A stretch of DNA of 64,000 nucleotides from Sandaracinomonas limnophila. GTDB lineage: Bacteria; Bacteroidota; Bacteroidia; Cytophagales; Spirosomataceae. The position numbers were made by a program, and so were the translations under genes. Every line of letters starts with the position of its first letter. Position 1 is the first letter of the stretch. Below the pieces are notes generated by a model. It worked only from the letters and a program-made list of their open reading frames with translations, did not search any database and was not told where the DNA came from. The DNA lies in NCBI RefSeq assembly GCF_004005965.1, contig NZ_SACY01000004.1:186001-250000 (forward strand), given 5' to 3'. Of this stretch, positions 50,232-58,574 are shown one piece after another.

Positions 50232-51091
50232 TACAAAATAATTTTCAGGTAAAAGGCAAATTTCAGGAAGACTCTGTGAAAATAGGAGAGAAGATTCATT
50301 ACAGTCTTTGGGTAAAACATTCAGGAAAAAATGAGTTGTTTTTTCCAGGTACCCAACAAAATTTTGGGGCATTTGAGGTAAGTCAAAAAGATTTTTTCAA
50401 AACTCGTGAAATAGGTAAGGGGCAATATTTAGATTCTGCCGTTTATGAATTGCGCTTGTTTCAAAGTCAAAACCCAAAAATATTACAGATTCCGGTTTAC
50501 CTAAGTTCAGATATCGATTGCACAGCAGTGTATCCTAAAAGTGATACAATTTTTGTAAAAACTTTGGTAAAATCCCCTGAAACGATACAAATAGACTCCT
50601 TATTTCAAAGCATTCCTTTTCAGCCTATTAGTCCCAAAAGAGACATCAAAACCGTTTTATTTGATCTCCTCGTTTTATTGATAATCATCGGAATAATAAA
50701 TGCCGTTTTGGGTAAGCGAATTAAACTTTGGATTCAACTATATTTTCATTGGAGGAAATTTCGCGACTTCCAAAAAAGTTTTCAGCGCTTAAATAGAAAC
50801 GTTAATAAAACTCCACTGGGAATTCAAAATCTTGAAAAGGCCTTGGTCTTGTGGAAAAAGTACTTAGAACAAATTACCGGTTTGGGTTTTGCGACCTCAA
50901 CTTCTAAAGAAATTATCGATTTAATGCCTGAAAACAGGCTAGAAAAAGCTTTAAATGAGTTAGATTTCACTATTTATGGAGGAAATTTCTCAGAAAATAC
51001 CAGTAAACATTTGGAAATCCTTTTAAAAATTGCACAATCAAAATATAACAGGGTTAGACAAAATATGTACCTTAAATTTAAAAAATCTTGA
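50228..51091 (+). CDS. Single-pass membrane protein of a Bat-like operon
   Basis: The 287-residue protein has an N-terminal beta-rich region, one transmembrane helix (about residues 142-165, FDLLVLLIIIGIINAVLG) and a cytoplasmic helical tail. Position between DUF58 and VWA genes, with 4-bp overlaps on both sides, identifies it as the BatD/DUF4381-type component of this system, an assignment from context rather than sequence. Confidence 0.75.
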   Translation: MIQNNFQVKGKFQEDSVKIGEKIHYSLWVKHSGKNELFFPGTQQNFGAFEVSQKDFFKTREIGKGQYLDSAVYELRLFQSQNPKILQIPVYLSSDIDCTAVYPKSDTIFVKTLVKSPETIQIDSLFQSIPFQPISPKRDIKTVLFDLLVLLIIIGIINAVLGKRIKLWIQLYFHWRKFRDFQKSFQRLNRNVNKTPLGIQNLEKALVLWKKYLEQITGLGFATSTSKEIIDLMPENRLEKALNELDFTIYGGNFSENTSKHLEILLKIAQSKYNRVRQNMYLKFKKS

Positions 51092-52083
51092 AATTTCCAT
51101 TGGTTCATTTCTGGCAACAAATTCGTTTGGTTTTTTCCTTCAATTGGGAAAATCCCATGTTTTTGTATTTGCTGATTTTACCAATTTTATGGTTATTTAT
51201 CAAATACGGTTTAAGAAAAAACAAACGCGCTAAAATAGTACTAGTCATTCCCAATGATTTTCCGGAAAACAAATTGGCTCGATTGCAAAAGTATATACCA
51301 GATGTCTTGCAATCACTCCTAATCGTTTCAATGGTCATTGCCCTTGCAGAACCCTATACAACCATCAAATATGCTGAATATAGGGCAGAGGGGATTAATT
51401 TTGCCATTGGAATTGATATTTCAAGCTCTATGAAAAATCGGGATGTTGCCCCATCTCGATTTGATGTTGCTAAAAATATGGCGCAAGACTTCATGAAAAA
51501 ACGAATCGCTTACGACGCCTTTTCATTAATTGCCTTTGCCGGAGAGCCCAATTTGATCAGCCCATTAACTCAAGATAAAAATTACTTGTTTCCAAGTCTA
51601 CAAAAACTACAAGCCGGACTTATAAACGAAGAAGGAACAGCCCTAGGCGATGCCATGGGCACTTGTATAAACCAATTAAGAGATAGTGATAATCCGAAAA
51701 AAATAGCCATTATTATTTCGGATGGCAACAACACCGCAGGAAATTTGGACCCAGAAATCTCCTCCAAATTAGCCAAAATCTTTCATATCAAATTCTACAC
51801 CATCGCAGTGGGTACAGAAGGAAATCAGCTAGATCCTGTAGACGAAAATACACTTAGAAACATTGCTTCCTTAACGCATGGAACCTTTTTTAGGGCAAAC
51901 GATTCTCAAGCAATGGCTTCAATTTTTAAAGAAATAGATCAATTAGAAAAAACAAAAATTAAGATAAATAAATGGGAAGAGCACAAAAACCAAAGTTTGA
52001 CCTTCCTTATCATTGCCTTAATATTGTTTATCATCAACTTAGCCTTAAAATTAACTTGGATAGGTAATATTTTAGAAGATTAA
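51088..52083 (+). CDS. VWA-domain membrane protein (BatA-like)
   Basis: The 331-residue protein begins at TTG (51088), overlapping the previous stop as TTGA; the alternative ATG at 51157 would remove the NWENPMFLYLLI segment that matches BatA N-termini. Two N-terminal hydrophobic segments are followed by a VWA domain with MIDAS residues DISSS near 109-113, GTALGDAM, and ISDGNN, and a C-terminal membrane helix (LTFLIIALILFIINL). It likely binds other envelope proteins in stress or cell-wall upkeep. It is followed 1 base later by ispE. Confidence 0.9.
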   Translation: MKFPLVHFWQQIRLVFSFNWENPMFLYLLILPILWLFIKYGLRKNKRAKIVLVIPNDFPENKLARLQKYIPDVLQSLLIVSMVIALAEPYTTIKYAEYRAEGINFAIGIDISSSMKNRDVAPSRFDVAKNMAQDFMKKRIAYDAFSLIAFAGEPNLISPLTQDKNYLFPSLQKLQAGLINEEGTALGDAMGTCINQLRDSDNPKKIAIIISDGNNTAGNLDPEISSKLAKIFHIKFYTIAVGTEGNQLDPVDENTLRNIASLTHGTFFRANDSQAMASIFKEIDQLEKTKIKINKWEEHKNQSLTFLIIALILFIINLALKLTWIGNILED

Positions 52084-52084
52084 C

Positions 52085-52894
52085 ATGGTTGTATTCCCCA
52101 ACGCAAAAATTAATATTGGACTCTATATAACTGAAAAACGGCCCGATGGTTTTCACAATTTGGAAACTGCTTTTTTTCATGTTCCTTGGACAGATATTCT
52201 TGAAATTACTCCTTCAGATAGGTTTTCGTTTACCTCCACAGGCTTGGCAATAGCTGGAAATTTGACCGACAACCTGTGTGTAAAAGCCTATCATTTACTC
52301 AAAAAACAATTTGAACTTCCTGCAGTCGACATTCATTTACATAAAATTATTCCGATGGGTGCTGGGCTAGGAGGGGGCTCTGCAGATGCAACTTATACTT
52401 TACTTGCCTTAAGAGATTTGTTTAATATCCCCTTAACAAATCAAGAACTTATCCCTTTCGCCCAACAATTGGGCAGCGACTGTGCCTTTTTTTTAGAAGA
52501 TTCTCCACAGTTTGGCACCGGAAAAGGAGACCATTTACAAGCCATTGAAACACGTTTGACAGGTCTTTGGGCCTTGTTAATTTTTCCCAATTTTGGAGTT
52601 TCTACCCAACAAGCCTATTCTGGTGTAAAGCCACAAAAAGCGCCTTTTTACCTTCCTGATGCACTAAAACCACCCGTTGAATCCTGGAAAAATACGATTT
52701 CTAATGATTTTGAAAAAACAATTTTTCCCTTATTTCCGCAATTAGAAACAATAAAAGAAAACTTGTATGAGATGGGGGCACTTTACGCTGCCATGTCGGG
52801 TTCTGGCTCTACCATGTTTGGACTTTTTGCAGCAGAACCAAGCGAGGAATTTTTCCAAAACAAAAATTTTACAATAAAAATTGTTCAATTTTAA
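52085..52894 (+). CDS. ispE: 4-diphosphocytidyl-2-C-methyl-D-erythritol kinase
   Basis: The 269-residue GHMP kinase has PNAKINIGLYITEKRPDGFHNL at the start and the phosphate loop PMGAGLGGGSADAT. It phosphorylates CDP-ME in the MEP isoprenoid pathway. The ATG is 1 base after the BatA-like stop, so it is cotranscribed with the Bat-like genes. Confidence 0.97.
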   Translation: MVVFPNAKINIGLYITEKRPDGFHNLETAFFHVPWTDILEITPSDRFSFTSTGLAIAGNLTDNLCVKAYHLLKKQFELPAVDIHLHKIIPMGAGLGGGSADATYTLLALRDLFNIPLTNQELIPFAQQLGSDCAFFLEDSPQFGTGKGDHLQAIETRLTGLWALLIFPNFGVSTQQAYSGVKPQKAPFYLPDALKPPVESWKNTISNDFEKTIFPLFPQLETIKENLYEMGALYAAMSGSGSTMFGLFAAEPSEEFFQNKNFTIKIVQF

Positions 52895-52941
52895 ACTTTT
52901 TCTACCTCTTATTTGTTTCAATTCTAATATCCCCCAATCAA

Positions 52942-53532
52942 ATGTTACAACAAGCTATTCATATCTATACAGAATCTACGCCAAATCCTCATTCGATGAA
53001 ATTCGTTTTCAATTTCGAATTACTTCCCGAGGGATTATCATTTGATTATTCACAACCTGCCGATGGATTAACCAAGGAAAAAAACTCTCCTTTAGCTGTT
53101 TCTCTTTTCGGGTTTGAGTTTGTGAAACGGGTATTCATTACATCCAATTTCATCACCTTAAGCAAATCGGAAACGACTCTTTGGGAAGACGAAGTTTTTG
53201 GCATAAAGCAGTTTTTAAAGAAATATTTTGAAGAAAAAAAGCCCGTTTTCTCTATTCCAGAAGAGGCTCTTCCTGGGACAGAAAATTCTGATAATCCAAT
53301 CATTGGACAAATAAAAGAGATTTTGGACCAATATGTTCGTCCGGCTGTTGAATCAGACGGTGGAGCGATACAGTTTCATTCCTATAATCCAGAAATTGGA
53401 CAAGTAAAAGTGGTTTTGCAGGGATCCTGTTCCGGATGTCCATCTTCTACCTTAACCTTAAAATCTGGCATAGAGGCACTCATGACTCGAATGATTCCTG
53501 AGGTGAAGGAAGTAGTTGCAGAAGGGATTTAA
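52942..53532 (+). CDS. NifU/Nfu-type iron-sulfur scaffold protein
   Basis: The 196-residue protein has an N-terminal Nfu-specific domain (TESTPNPHSMKFVFNFEL) and a C-terminal NifU domain with the cluster cysteines in VLQGSCSGCPSSTLTLKSG. Such proteins carry [4Fe-4S] clusters to targets. It is 47 bp after ispE and may be part of the same operon. Confidence 0.95.
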   Translation: MLQQAIHIYTESTPNPHSMKFVFNFELLPEGLSFDYSQPADGLTKEKNSPLAVSLFGFEFVKRVFITSNFITLSKSETTLWEDEVFGIKQFLKKYFEEKKPVFSIPEEALPGTENSDNPIIGQIKEILDQYVRPAVESDGGAIQFHSYNPEIGQVKVVLQGSCSGCPSSTLTLKSGIEALMTRMIPEVKEVVAEGI

Positions 53533-53536
53533 TTTT

Positions 53537-54226
53537 TCATTCTACTACCTTAAATTTTTGTTTCGCATCTTGTCGAGAAAAGGCATTAAAATGCCACCAC
53601 TCGTATTCGATAGGCATAAATCCACCTGCTTTCATGGCATTGCGCAATTTCAAACGATTTTGATAGGCCCTCTCTGAAAGCTTACCATTATTCAATAATT
53701 CTTGTTCCTTTTTCGGGTAAGCTAATTCTCCGAAAAAATCAAAACTTGTGCCCATATCCAAGGGGATTTGGTTAGCGTCAGCCAAGGTTAGGTCAATTGC
53801 ACTGCCATAGTTGTGAATGGAATGAATAGCAGGATCTGCTACGTAATTACTTCTTTGTTTGGGAGGCATATCACTCAAGGTATTCCATAAATCCCATTGT
53901 TTGGCAAGGGGTCTCGCGGCATCATAAATTAAAAAATGCAAGCCTGGATGTGTTTTTTGAAGATATTTTTGAGCCTTCCCAAGCATTTCAAGGGTTTCCT
54001 TTTGCAAGTATGCATGAGTTAAACACCCATACACATTTTTCTTCATGAAATTGTCGGTAGTAGCATATTTCAATTGTACAAAAACCTCTGGCAAAACCTT
54101 CTGAACTTCTACTAAACCTTGTTTTTTCATTTGTTCTTCGTAGCTGCAAACCGACTTTTGCGCTAGGCTCCATTGGCTTATGAAAGAAAAGATAAACAAG
54201 CTTAAAATAGATTTCATCAATTTCAT
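53537..54226 (-). CDS. Secreted M15-family D-Ala-D-Ala dipeptidase (VanX/DdpX-like)
   Basis: From the ATG at 54226 the product is 229 residues with a Sec signal (MKLMKSILSLFIFSFIS ... SLAQ). Longer frames would start inside the divergent gene region and are unlikely. Zinc-site motifs are SIHNYGSAIDLTLAD and EWWHFN, with YDAARPLAKQW before them; this matches VanX/DdpX enzymes, which cleave D-Ala-D-Ala and function in peptidoglycan turnover. Confidence 0.9.
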   Translation of the reverse strand: MKLMKSILSLFIFSFISQWSLAQKSVCSYEEQMKKQGLVEVQKVLPEVFVQLKYATTDNFMKKNVYGCLTHAYLQKETLEMLGKAQKYLQKTHPGLHFLIYDAARPLAKQWDLWNTLSDMPPKQRSNYVADPAIHSIHNYGSAIDLTLADANQIPLDMGTSFDFFGELAYPKKEQELLNNGKLSERAYQNRLKLRNAMKAGGFMPIEYEWWHFNAFSRQDAKQKFKVVE

Positions 54227-54239
54227 ATTCAATTTTTTG

Positions 54240-54251
54240 CCTAAATTTAGG
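54240..54251. promoter_or_regulatory. 12-bp perfect palindrome in the divergent promoter region
   Basis: CCTAAATTTAGG is self-complementary and lies 14 bp from the dipeptidase start and 28 bp before the SpmAB start. It may be an operator shared by both genes. Confidence 0.45.
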
Positions 54252-54278
54252 TAAAATTTATCTTTAATTATCCATAAT

Positions 54279-55514
54279 ATGGCCATCAACTGGATCTGGT
54301 TTTTGTTTTTCGGAACAGCTTTTATCATTGCACTTGTTCAGTACCTCTTTTTAGGAAATACAGAAATTTTTAAGTTGTTGGTCGATGGAATGTTTGATTC
54401 CGCTGAAATGGCCGTGATGGACATTGCCTTGCCTCTGGCAGGCGTAATGACCTTTTTTATGGGTATTTTACAAATTGGTGAAAAGGCGGGCGCCATTCAA
54501 TTCATGGCAAAAATAATTCGCCCATTCTTCACTCGTTTGTTTCCGGATATTCCCGAAAATCACCCGGTGCATGGACAAATGATTATGAATTTTTCTGCCA
54601 ATTTATTGGGATTAGATAATGCTGCTACCCCATTCGGGTTGAAAGCCATGCAAGGCCTGCAAGAATTAAATCCAGAAAAAGAAACTGCCTCTCCAGCCCA
54701 AATTATGTTTTTAACCTTGCATAGCGCAGGTCCCGTTTTAATACCATTGAGCATCATGGCACAAAGAGCCATTTACGGTGCAAAAGATGCATCAGATGTG
54801 TTTATTCCTTGTTTAATGGCAACGTATGCTGCCACCATGGCTGGATTAATCTTTGTTTCCATCAAACAAAAAATAAGACTTTGGGAGCCTGTGTTAATGA
54901 CTTGGATCATTGGTATTACAGCTGTTTTGGCTGGTATTTTGGCCTATTTTAGTTCGTTACCAAAGGAGCAAATAGAAATTCAATCTAAAGTATTTTCCAA
55001 TGGAATACTCTTACTTATCATCATTTCATTTATTACGGCTGCATTTAGGAAAAAAATAGATTTATTTTCCACATTTGTTGAAGGTGCCAAAGGTGGATTT
55101 GAAACTTCTGTTCGGATAATTCCTTACCTAGTAGGAATGCTCGTTGCCATTTCTTGTTTTAGAAACTCGGGAGCCCTGGGCTATATTGTTGATGCTATGA
55201 AAATAGTTATTGATTGGACAGGCATTGACAATCGTTTTTCAGACGCCTTACCAACTGCTTTATTGCATCCAATTAGTGGCAGTGGCTCAAGAGCCATGAT
55301 GATTGACACCATGAAAACATTTGGAGCAGATTCCTTTCCTGGTCGATTAGCCTCTGTTTTTCAAGGCTCTGCAGAAACCATTTTATATGTAGTTGCCTTG
55401 TATTTTGGCTCTGTGCAAGTTAAGAATATAAAATATACCCTGTGGGCAGGCCTAACTGCTGATTTCGTAGGAATTCTTACCGCAATTGCAGTTTCTTATC
55501 TGTTTTTTGGCTAA
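54279..55514 (+). CDS. SpmA-SpmB fused nucleoside-recognition (Gate) domain membrane protein
   Basis: The 411-residue protein has two tandem copies of the Gate/nucleoside-recognition fold: the first about residues 30-190 with MMNFSANLLGLDNAATPFGLKAMQ-type text, the second about 250-400 with ALLHPISGSGSRAMMIDTMKTFG. It is the fused form of spore maturation proteins A and B that occurs in non-spore-forming bacteria. Substrate is unknown. Confidence 0.9.
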   Translation: MAINWIWFLFFGTAFIIALVQYLFLGNTEIFKLLVDGMFDSAEMAVMDIALPLAGVMTFFMGILQIGEKAGAIQFMAKIIRPFFTRLFPDIPENHPVHGQMIMNFSANLLGLDNAATPFGLKAMQGLQELNPEKETASPAQIMFLTLHSAGPVLIPLSIMAQRAIYGAKDASDVFIPCLMATYAATMAGLIFVSIKQKIRLWEPVLMTWIIGITAVLAGILAYFSSLPKEQIEIQSKVFSNGILLLIIISFITAAFRKKIDLFSTFVEGAKGGFETSVRIIPYLVGMLVAISCFRNSGALGYIVDAMKIVIDWTGIDNRFSDALPTALLHPISGSGSRAMMIDTMKTFGADSFPGRLASVFQGSAETILYVVALYFGSVQVKNIKYTLWAGLTADFVGILTAIAVSYLFFG

Positions 55515-56959
55515 AATAAAGGTACAGATATTCCAATATTTCCTCCCAAGGTGTTTTTATACCATTCCGATTGGTCGTATCCAATATTGGCTTTTACCGT
55601 AGCATCATAGCCTAAAATTTTCATGGGTTTTTGGGCAAATAACGCCAATGAATACATTTTTTTTACGGGTACAAATTCTTTGCCATACCAACCAACAGCA
55701 TTGGCCAAGCTACCCTTAAATAAAATTTTTGTATCTTTTATTTCCCACTCAGATGCAATATAAAATGCCTCTACACGGGAATTATCAAAATATCCACCAT
55801 TGGTCAAAGGTAAATCGGTTTCATTAATAGCAGTAATAAACGGACTTCCTATACCTCTACTTCGATACGACCATCCCTGGGGATAAACACCATTATTGAA
55901 ATAATTGTCTAAACCCCTTTGCCATGCAAATGGAGCATCTGACCCAATGGGGCCACCTTGTGAAGTTGAATTAAAATATTCTAAAACTAACTTCCTAAAT
56001 GTGCCTTCCTTTTTCGATTGAATGGATATTCCATGCAAACCGTCTGTTATATTATTCAACCAAAATAAAGAGCCATCTTCGTAATAACTTTGTCGATAAC
56101 CTAATACTTTAAAACTTCCAAAATCAATTTCCGCACCTATATCTACTGAACCTAAATGATTTCCAACGCGATTTCCGGCATCATTTTTGCCAAATTGAGT
56201 TGTGTCATTAACTGCTGCTAAATTAATTCCGGTTACTACATATAGAAAATCTTTAAATCTTGTAGGAACTTGACCATTTATACCTGCCGAATTATTAGGG
56301 TCTGCATACAATAATTTCCCACCCCATTGTACCTGGTGATTAAATCCGGCAAATAATTTGATGGTTGAGGTTTCACGACCAAATTGTCCATAAAAAGATT
56401 TCTGATGCAAAAATACATGGGCTGCATCAGTTCGATTGTTTTCAAAAACACCGTGGGCAAAATTTCCCTTGAATGCAAAAAATCCTCCCTTTTTAGGATA
56501 AAACCAATTAGGAACACTCAACTCAATTTTGGGTATAGGTAGGGCATTTCCCGACCAGACAAACGATCCAGAAGAAATTGTTGAATCTGCCAATCCAAAG
56601 GTTTGTTTGCGCATCCCAGCCCATAATTCGAAAATTCCCAATTTAGATTTTACATATAATTCAGGAATTTGAACTGCAGATTTATCTGTCCCCACTAAAA
56701 ACTGAACATTGGCACCATAACCAAATTTTAATCTGCCCTTTTTCTTATAATCTTGAACATATCCAGCATTGGTTTGGAAATATGACCCTCTGACAGGAAC
56801 CATACCATACTGATTGGATCGCAACCAAAAGGGTTGATATTTTCCATCGGTAATTCCTGTGCCTATTTCAAGCCAATTTTTGGTATCACTTGTTTGGGCA
56901 ATGGAATATTGCATAGTTATTAAAACAAGTAAAACTCCCAAACAATGTGTTTTTTTCAT
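55511..56959 (-). CDS. Capsule assembly Wzi family outer-membrane protein
   Basis: The 482-residue protein has a Sec signal (about residues 1-21) and an outer-membrane beta-barrel layout similar to Wzi in Bacteroidota (QPFWLRSNQYGMVP near the start, WAGMRKQTFG, final GGNIGISVPLF). Wzi proteins attach capsule or help export polysaccharide. It ends with a 4-bp overlap with the convergent SpmAB gene and lies 5 bp after the antiterminator gene. Confidence 0.85.
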   Translation of the reverse strand: MKKTHCLGVLLVLITMQYSIAQTSDTKNWLEIGTGITDGKYQPFWLRSNQYGMVPVRGSYFQTNAGYVQDYKKKGRLKFGYGANVQFLVGTDKSAVQIPELYVKSKLGIFELWAGMRKQTFGLADSTISSGSFVWSGNALPIPKIELSVPNWFYPKKGGFFAFKGNFAHGVFENNRTDAAHVFLHQKSFYGQFGRETSTIKLFAGFNHQVQWGGKLLYADPNNSAGINGQVPTRFKDFLYVVTGINLAAVNDTTQFGKNDAGNRVGNHLGSVDIGAEIDFGSFKVLGYRQSYYEDGSLFWLNNITDGLHGISIQSKKEGTFRKLVLEYFNSTSQGGPIGSDAPFAWQRGLDNYFNNGVYPQGWSYRSRGIGSPFITAINETDLPLTNGGYFDNSRVEAFYIASEWEIKDTKILFKGSLANAVGWYGKEFVPVKKMYSLALFAQKPMKILGYDATVKANIGYDQSEWYKNTLGGNIGISVPLF

Positions 56960-56964
56960 ATTTA

Positions 56965-57435
56965 TTATGCCAAATGAGCCACTAGCTCATAGCCCATACT
57001 TTCAATGATTAAGCGAACTTCTTTTTTATTTTTAAAGGATTGAACTTTTGCCCTTTTTCCTTCAAAAACACCCGATTTAATGGTAATAAAATCTCCAACT
57101 TTTACAGAAGTACCTATTACTTCAACATTTACAAAATCGGTCAAAAATGATTTAATGGCAAGAATTTCTTCTTCTTGTATTTGGGCAGGTTTACTCAACC
57201 AATACACAAAATTCACTACATTTCGAGCCTTTCGAACAGTTACATTCTCCGTTACATAGTCTATGTTCACAAAAACATAGGAACGAAAAAGAGGCTCTTC
57301 TACCCATTTTGTTCGATCAGACCACTTGCGTTTAACTTTGTTTATGGGACAATAACATTCTATACCTAATGCCTCCAAATCCAAAGCCACTTGCTTCTCA
57401 CAGCGCGACTTCGTATAAACAGCAAACCAAGCCAT
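56965..57435 (-). CDS. UpxY-type NusG-like transcription antiterminator
   Basis: The 156-residue protein has an NGN domain (WFAVYTKSRCEKQVALDLEALGIECYCP, RSYVFVNIDY) and a C-terminal KOW motif (VKVGDFITIKSGVFEGKRAKV). UpxY homologues promote read-through of long capsule operons. Here it lies between gmd (1 base upstream) and wzi rather than at the head of the operon, so its target may be a different cluster or this short one. Confidence 0.93.
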   Translation of the reverse strand: MAWFAVYTKSRCEKQVALDLEALGIECYCPINKVKRKWSDRTKWVEEPLFRSYVFVNIDYVTENVTVRKARNVVNFVYWLSKPAQIQEEEILAIKSFLTDFVNVEVIGTSVKVGDFITIKSGVFEGKRAKVQSFKNKKEVRLIIESMGYELVAHLA

Positions 57436-57436
57436 A

Positions 57437-58519
57437 TTATGCTTTTTGAGAAAACAACTTAATGTCGGCCTCCATCATATCTTTAACCAATGCTGGTAAA
57501 TCATACTTCAATTTCCAACCCAATTTCTCTTTTGCTTTCGTTGGGTCTCCAATCAATAATTCTACCTCTGTGGGTCTAAAATACCTTGGGTCAACTTCTA
57601 CCACAATACTTCCTTTTTCTAATTGATAAGCAGGGTTTGAACAAGCCACAACATATCCTTTTTCCTCTACTCCTTCTCCTTTGAAATCAACATCCACACC
57701 CACTTCTGCAAAGGCCATTTTAATAAATTCTCTTACGGTTGTTGTTATACCCGTTGCAATCACAAAATCCTCAGCAACCTCTTGTTGTAAAATCAACCAC
57801 ATCGCCTCTACATAGTCTTTTGCATGTCCCCAATCACGCTTGGCATCCAAATTACCTAAATAGATTTTTTTCTCCTGTCCCAACACAATTTGAGAAACTC
57901 CACGTGTAATTTTTCTGGTCACAAAAGTTTCACCACGCAAGGGCGATTCGTGATTAAACAAAATACCATTTACAGCAAACATATCGTAAGCCTCGCGATA
58001 ATTTACGGTAATCCAATAACCATATAATTTTGCTACTGCATACGGAGAACGTGGATAAAACGGCGTTCTTTCACTTTGTGGTACTTCTTGTACCAAACCA
58101 TATAATTCTGAGGTTGAGGCCTGATAAATCTTTGTTTTTTTCGTCAATCCCAACAAACGAACCGCTTCTAAAATTCGAAGTGTTCCGATTCCATCTACCT
58201 GTGCTGTATATTCTGGCTCATCAAAAGAAACCTTCACGTGCGACATTGCACCCAAGTTGTAAATCTCGTCGGGCTGAACTTCCTGAATGATACGAATGAT
58301 GTTCGTTGAGTCACTTAAATCGCCGTAATGCAAATGGAATTTAGAATTATCTACATGAGGATCTAAATAGAGGTGATCTATACGCTGAGTGTTGATCAAA
58401 GAACTTCTTCTTTTGATACCATGCACTTCGTATCCTTTTCCTAATAACAACTCAGCTAAATACGCTCCATCTTGTCCGGTGATTCCTGTAATTAAGGCTA
58501 TTTTATTTGTTTGACTCAT
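57437..58519 (-). CDS. gmd: GDP-mannose 4,6-dehydratase
   Basis: The 360-residue short-chain dehydrogenase has [22 protein letters not shown] with the NADP motif, the [16 protein letters not shown] loop specific to Gmd, catalytic text ASTSELYG and [10 protein letters not shown] (YxxxK), and the [15 protein letters not shown] segment. It makes GDP-4-keto-6-deoxymannose, the precursor for GDP-fucose or GDP-rhamnose-type sugars. It is 1 base upstream of the antiterminator gene. Confidence 0.97.
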   Translation of the reverse strand: MSQTNKIALITGITGQDGAYLAELLLGKGYEVHGIKRRSSLINTQRIDHLYLDPHVDNSKFHLHYGDLSDSTNIIRIIQEVQPDEIYNLGAMSHVKVSFDEPEYTAQVDGIGTLRILEAVRLLGLTKKTKIYQASTSELYGLVQEVPQSERTPFYPRSPYAVAKLYGYWITVNYREAYDMFAVNGILFNHESPLRGETFVTRKITRGVSQIVLGQEKKIYLGNLDAKRDWGHAKDYVEAMWLILQQEVAEDFVIATGITTTVREFIKMAFAEVGVDVDFKGEGVEEKGYVVACSNPAYQLEKGSIVVEVDPRYFRPTEVELLIGDPTKAKEKLGWKLKYDLPALVKDMMEADIKLFSQKA

Positions 58520-58574
58520 ACTTTGTTAAATTCAATGCGCAATTTACTAAAATAAAAAAGGTATTGTGTAAAAT

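Noticed and set aside
51157-52083. ATG at 51157 as the start of the VWA gene
   Set aside because: It removes a conserved N-terminal segment; the TTG overlap with the preceding stop matches the operon's coupling pattern.
58520-58574. A clear promoter upstream of gmd
   Set aside because: TACCTTTTTT is one mismatch from TAnnTTTG and no matching -33 box is present.
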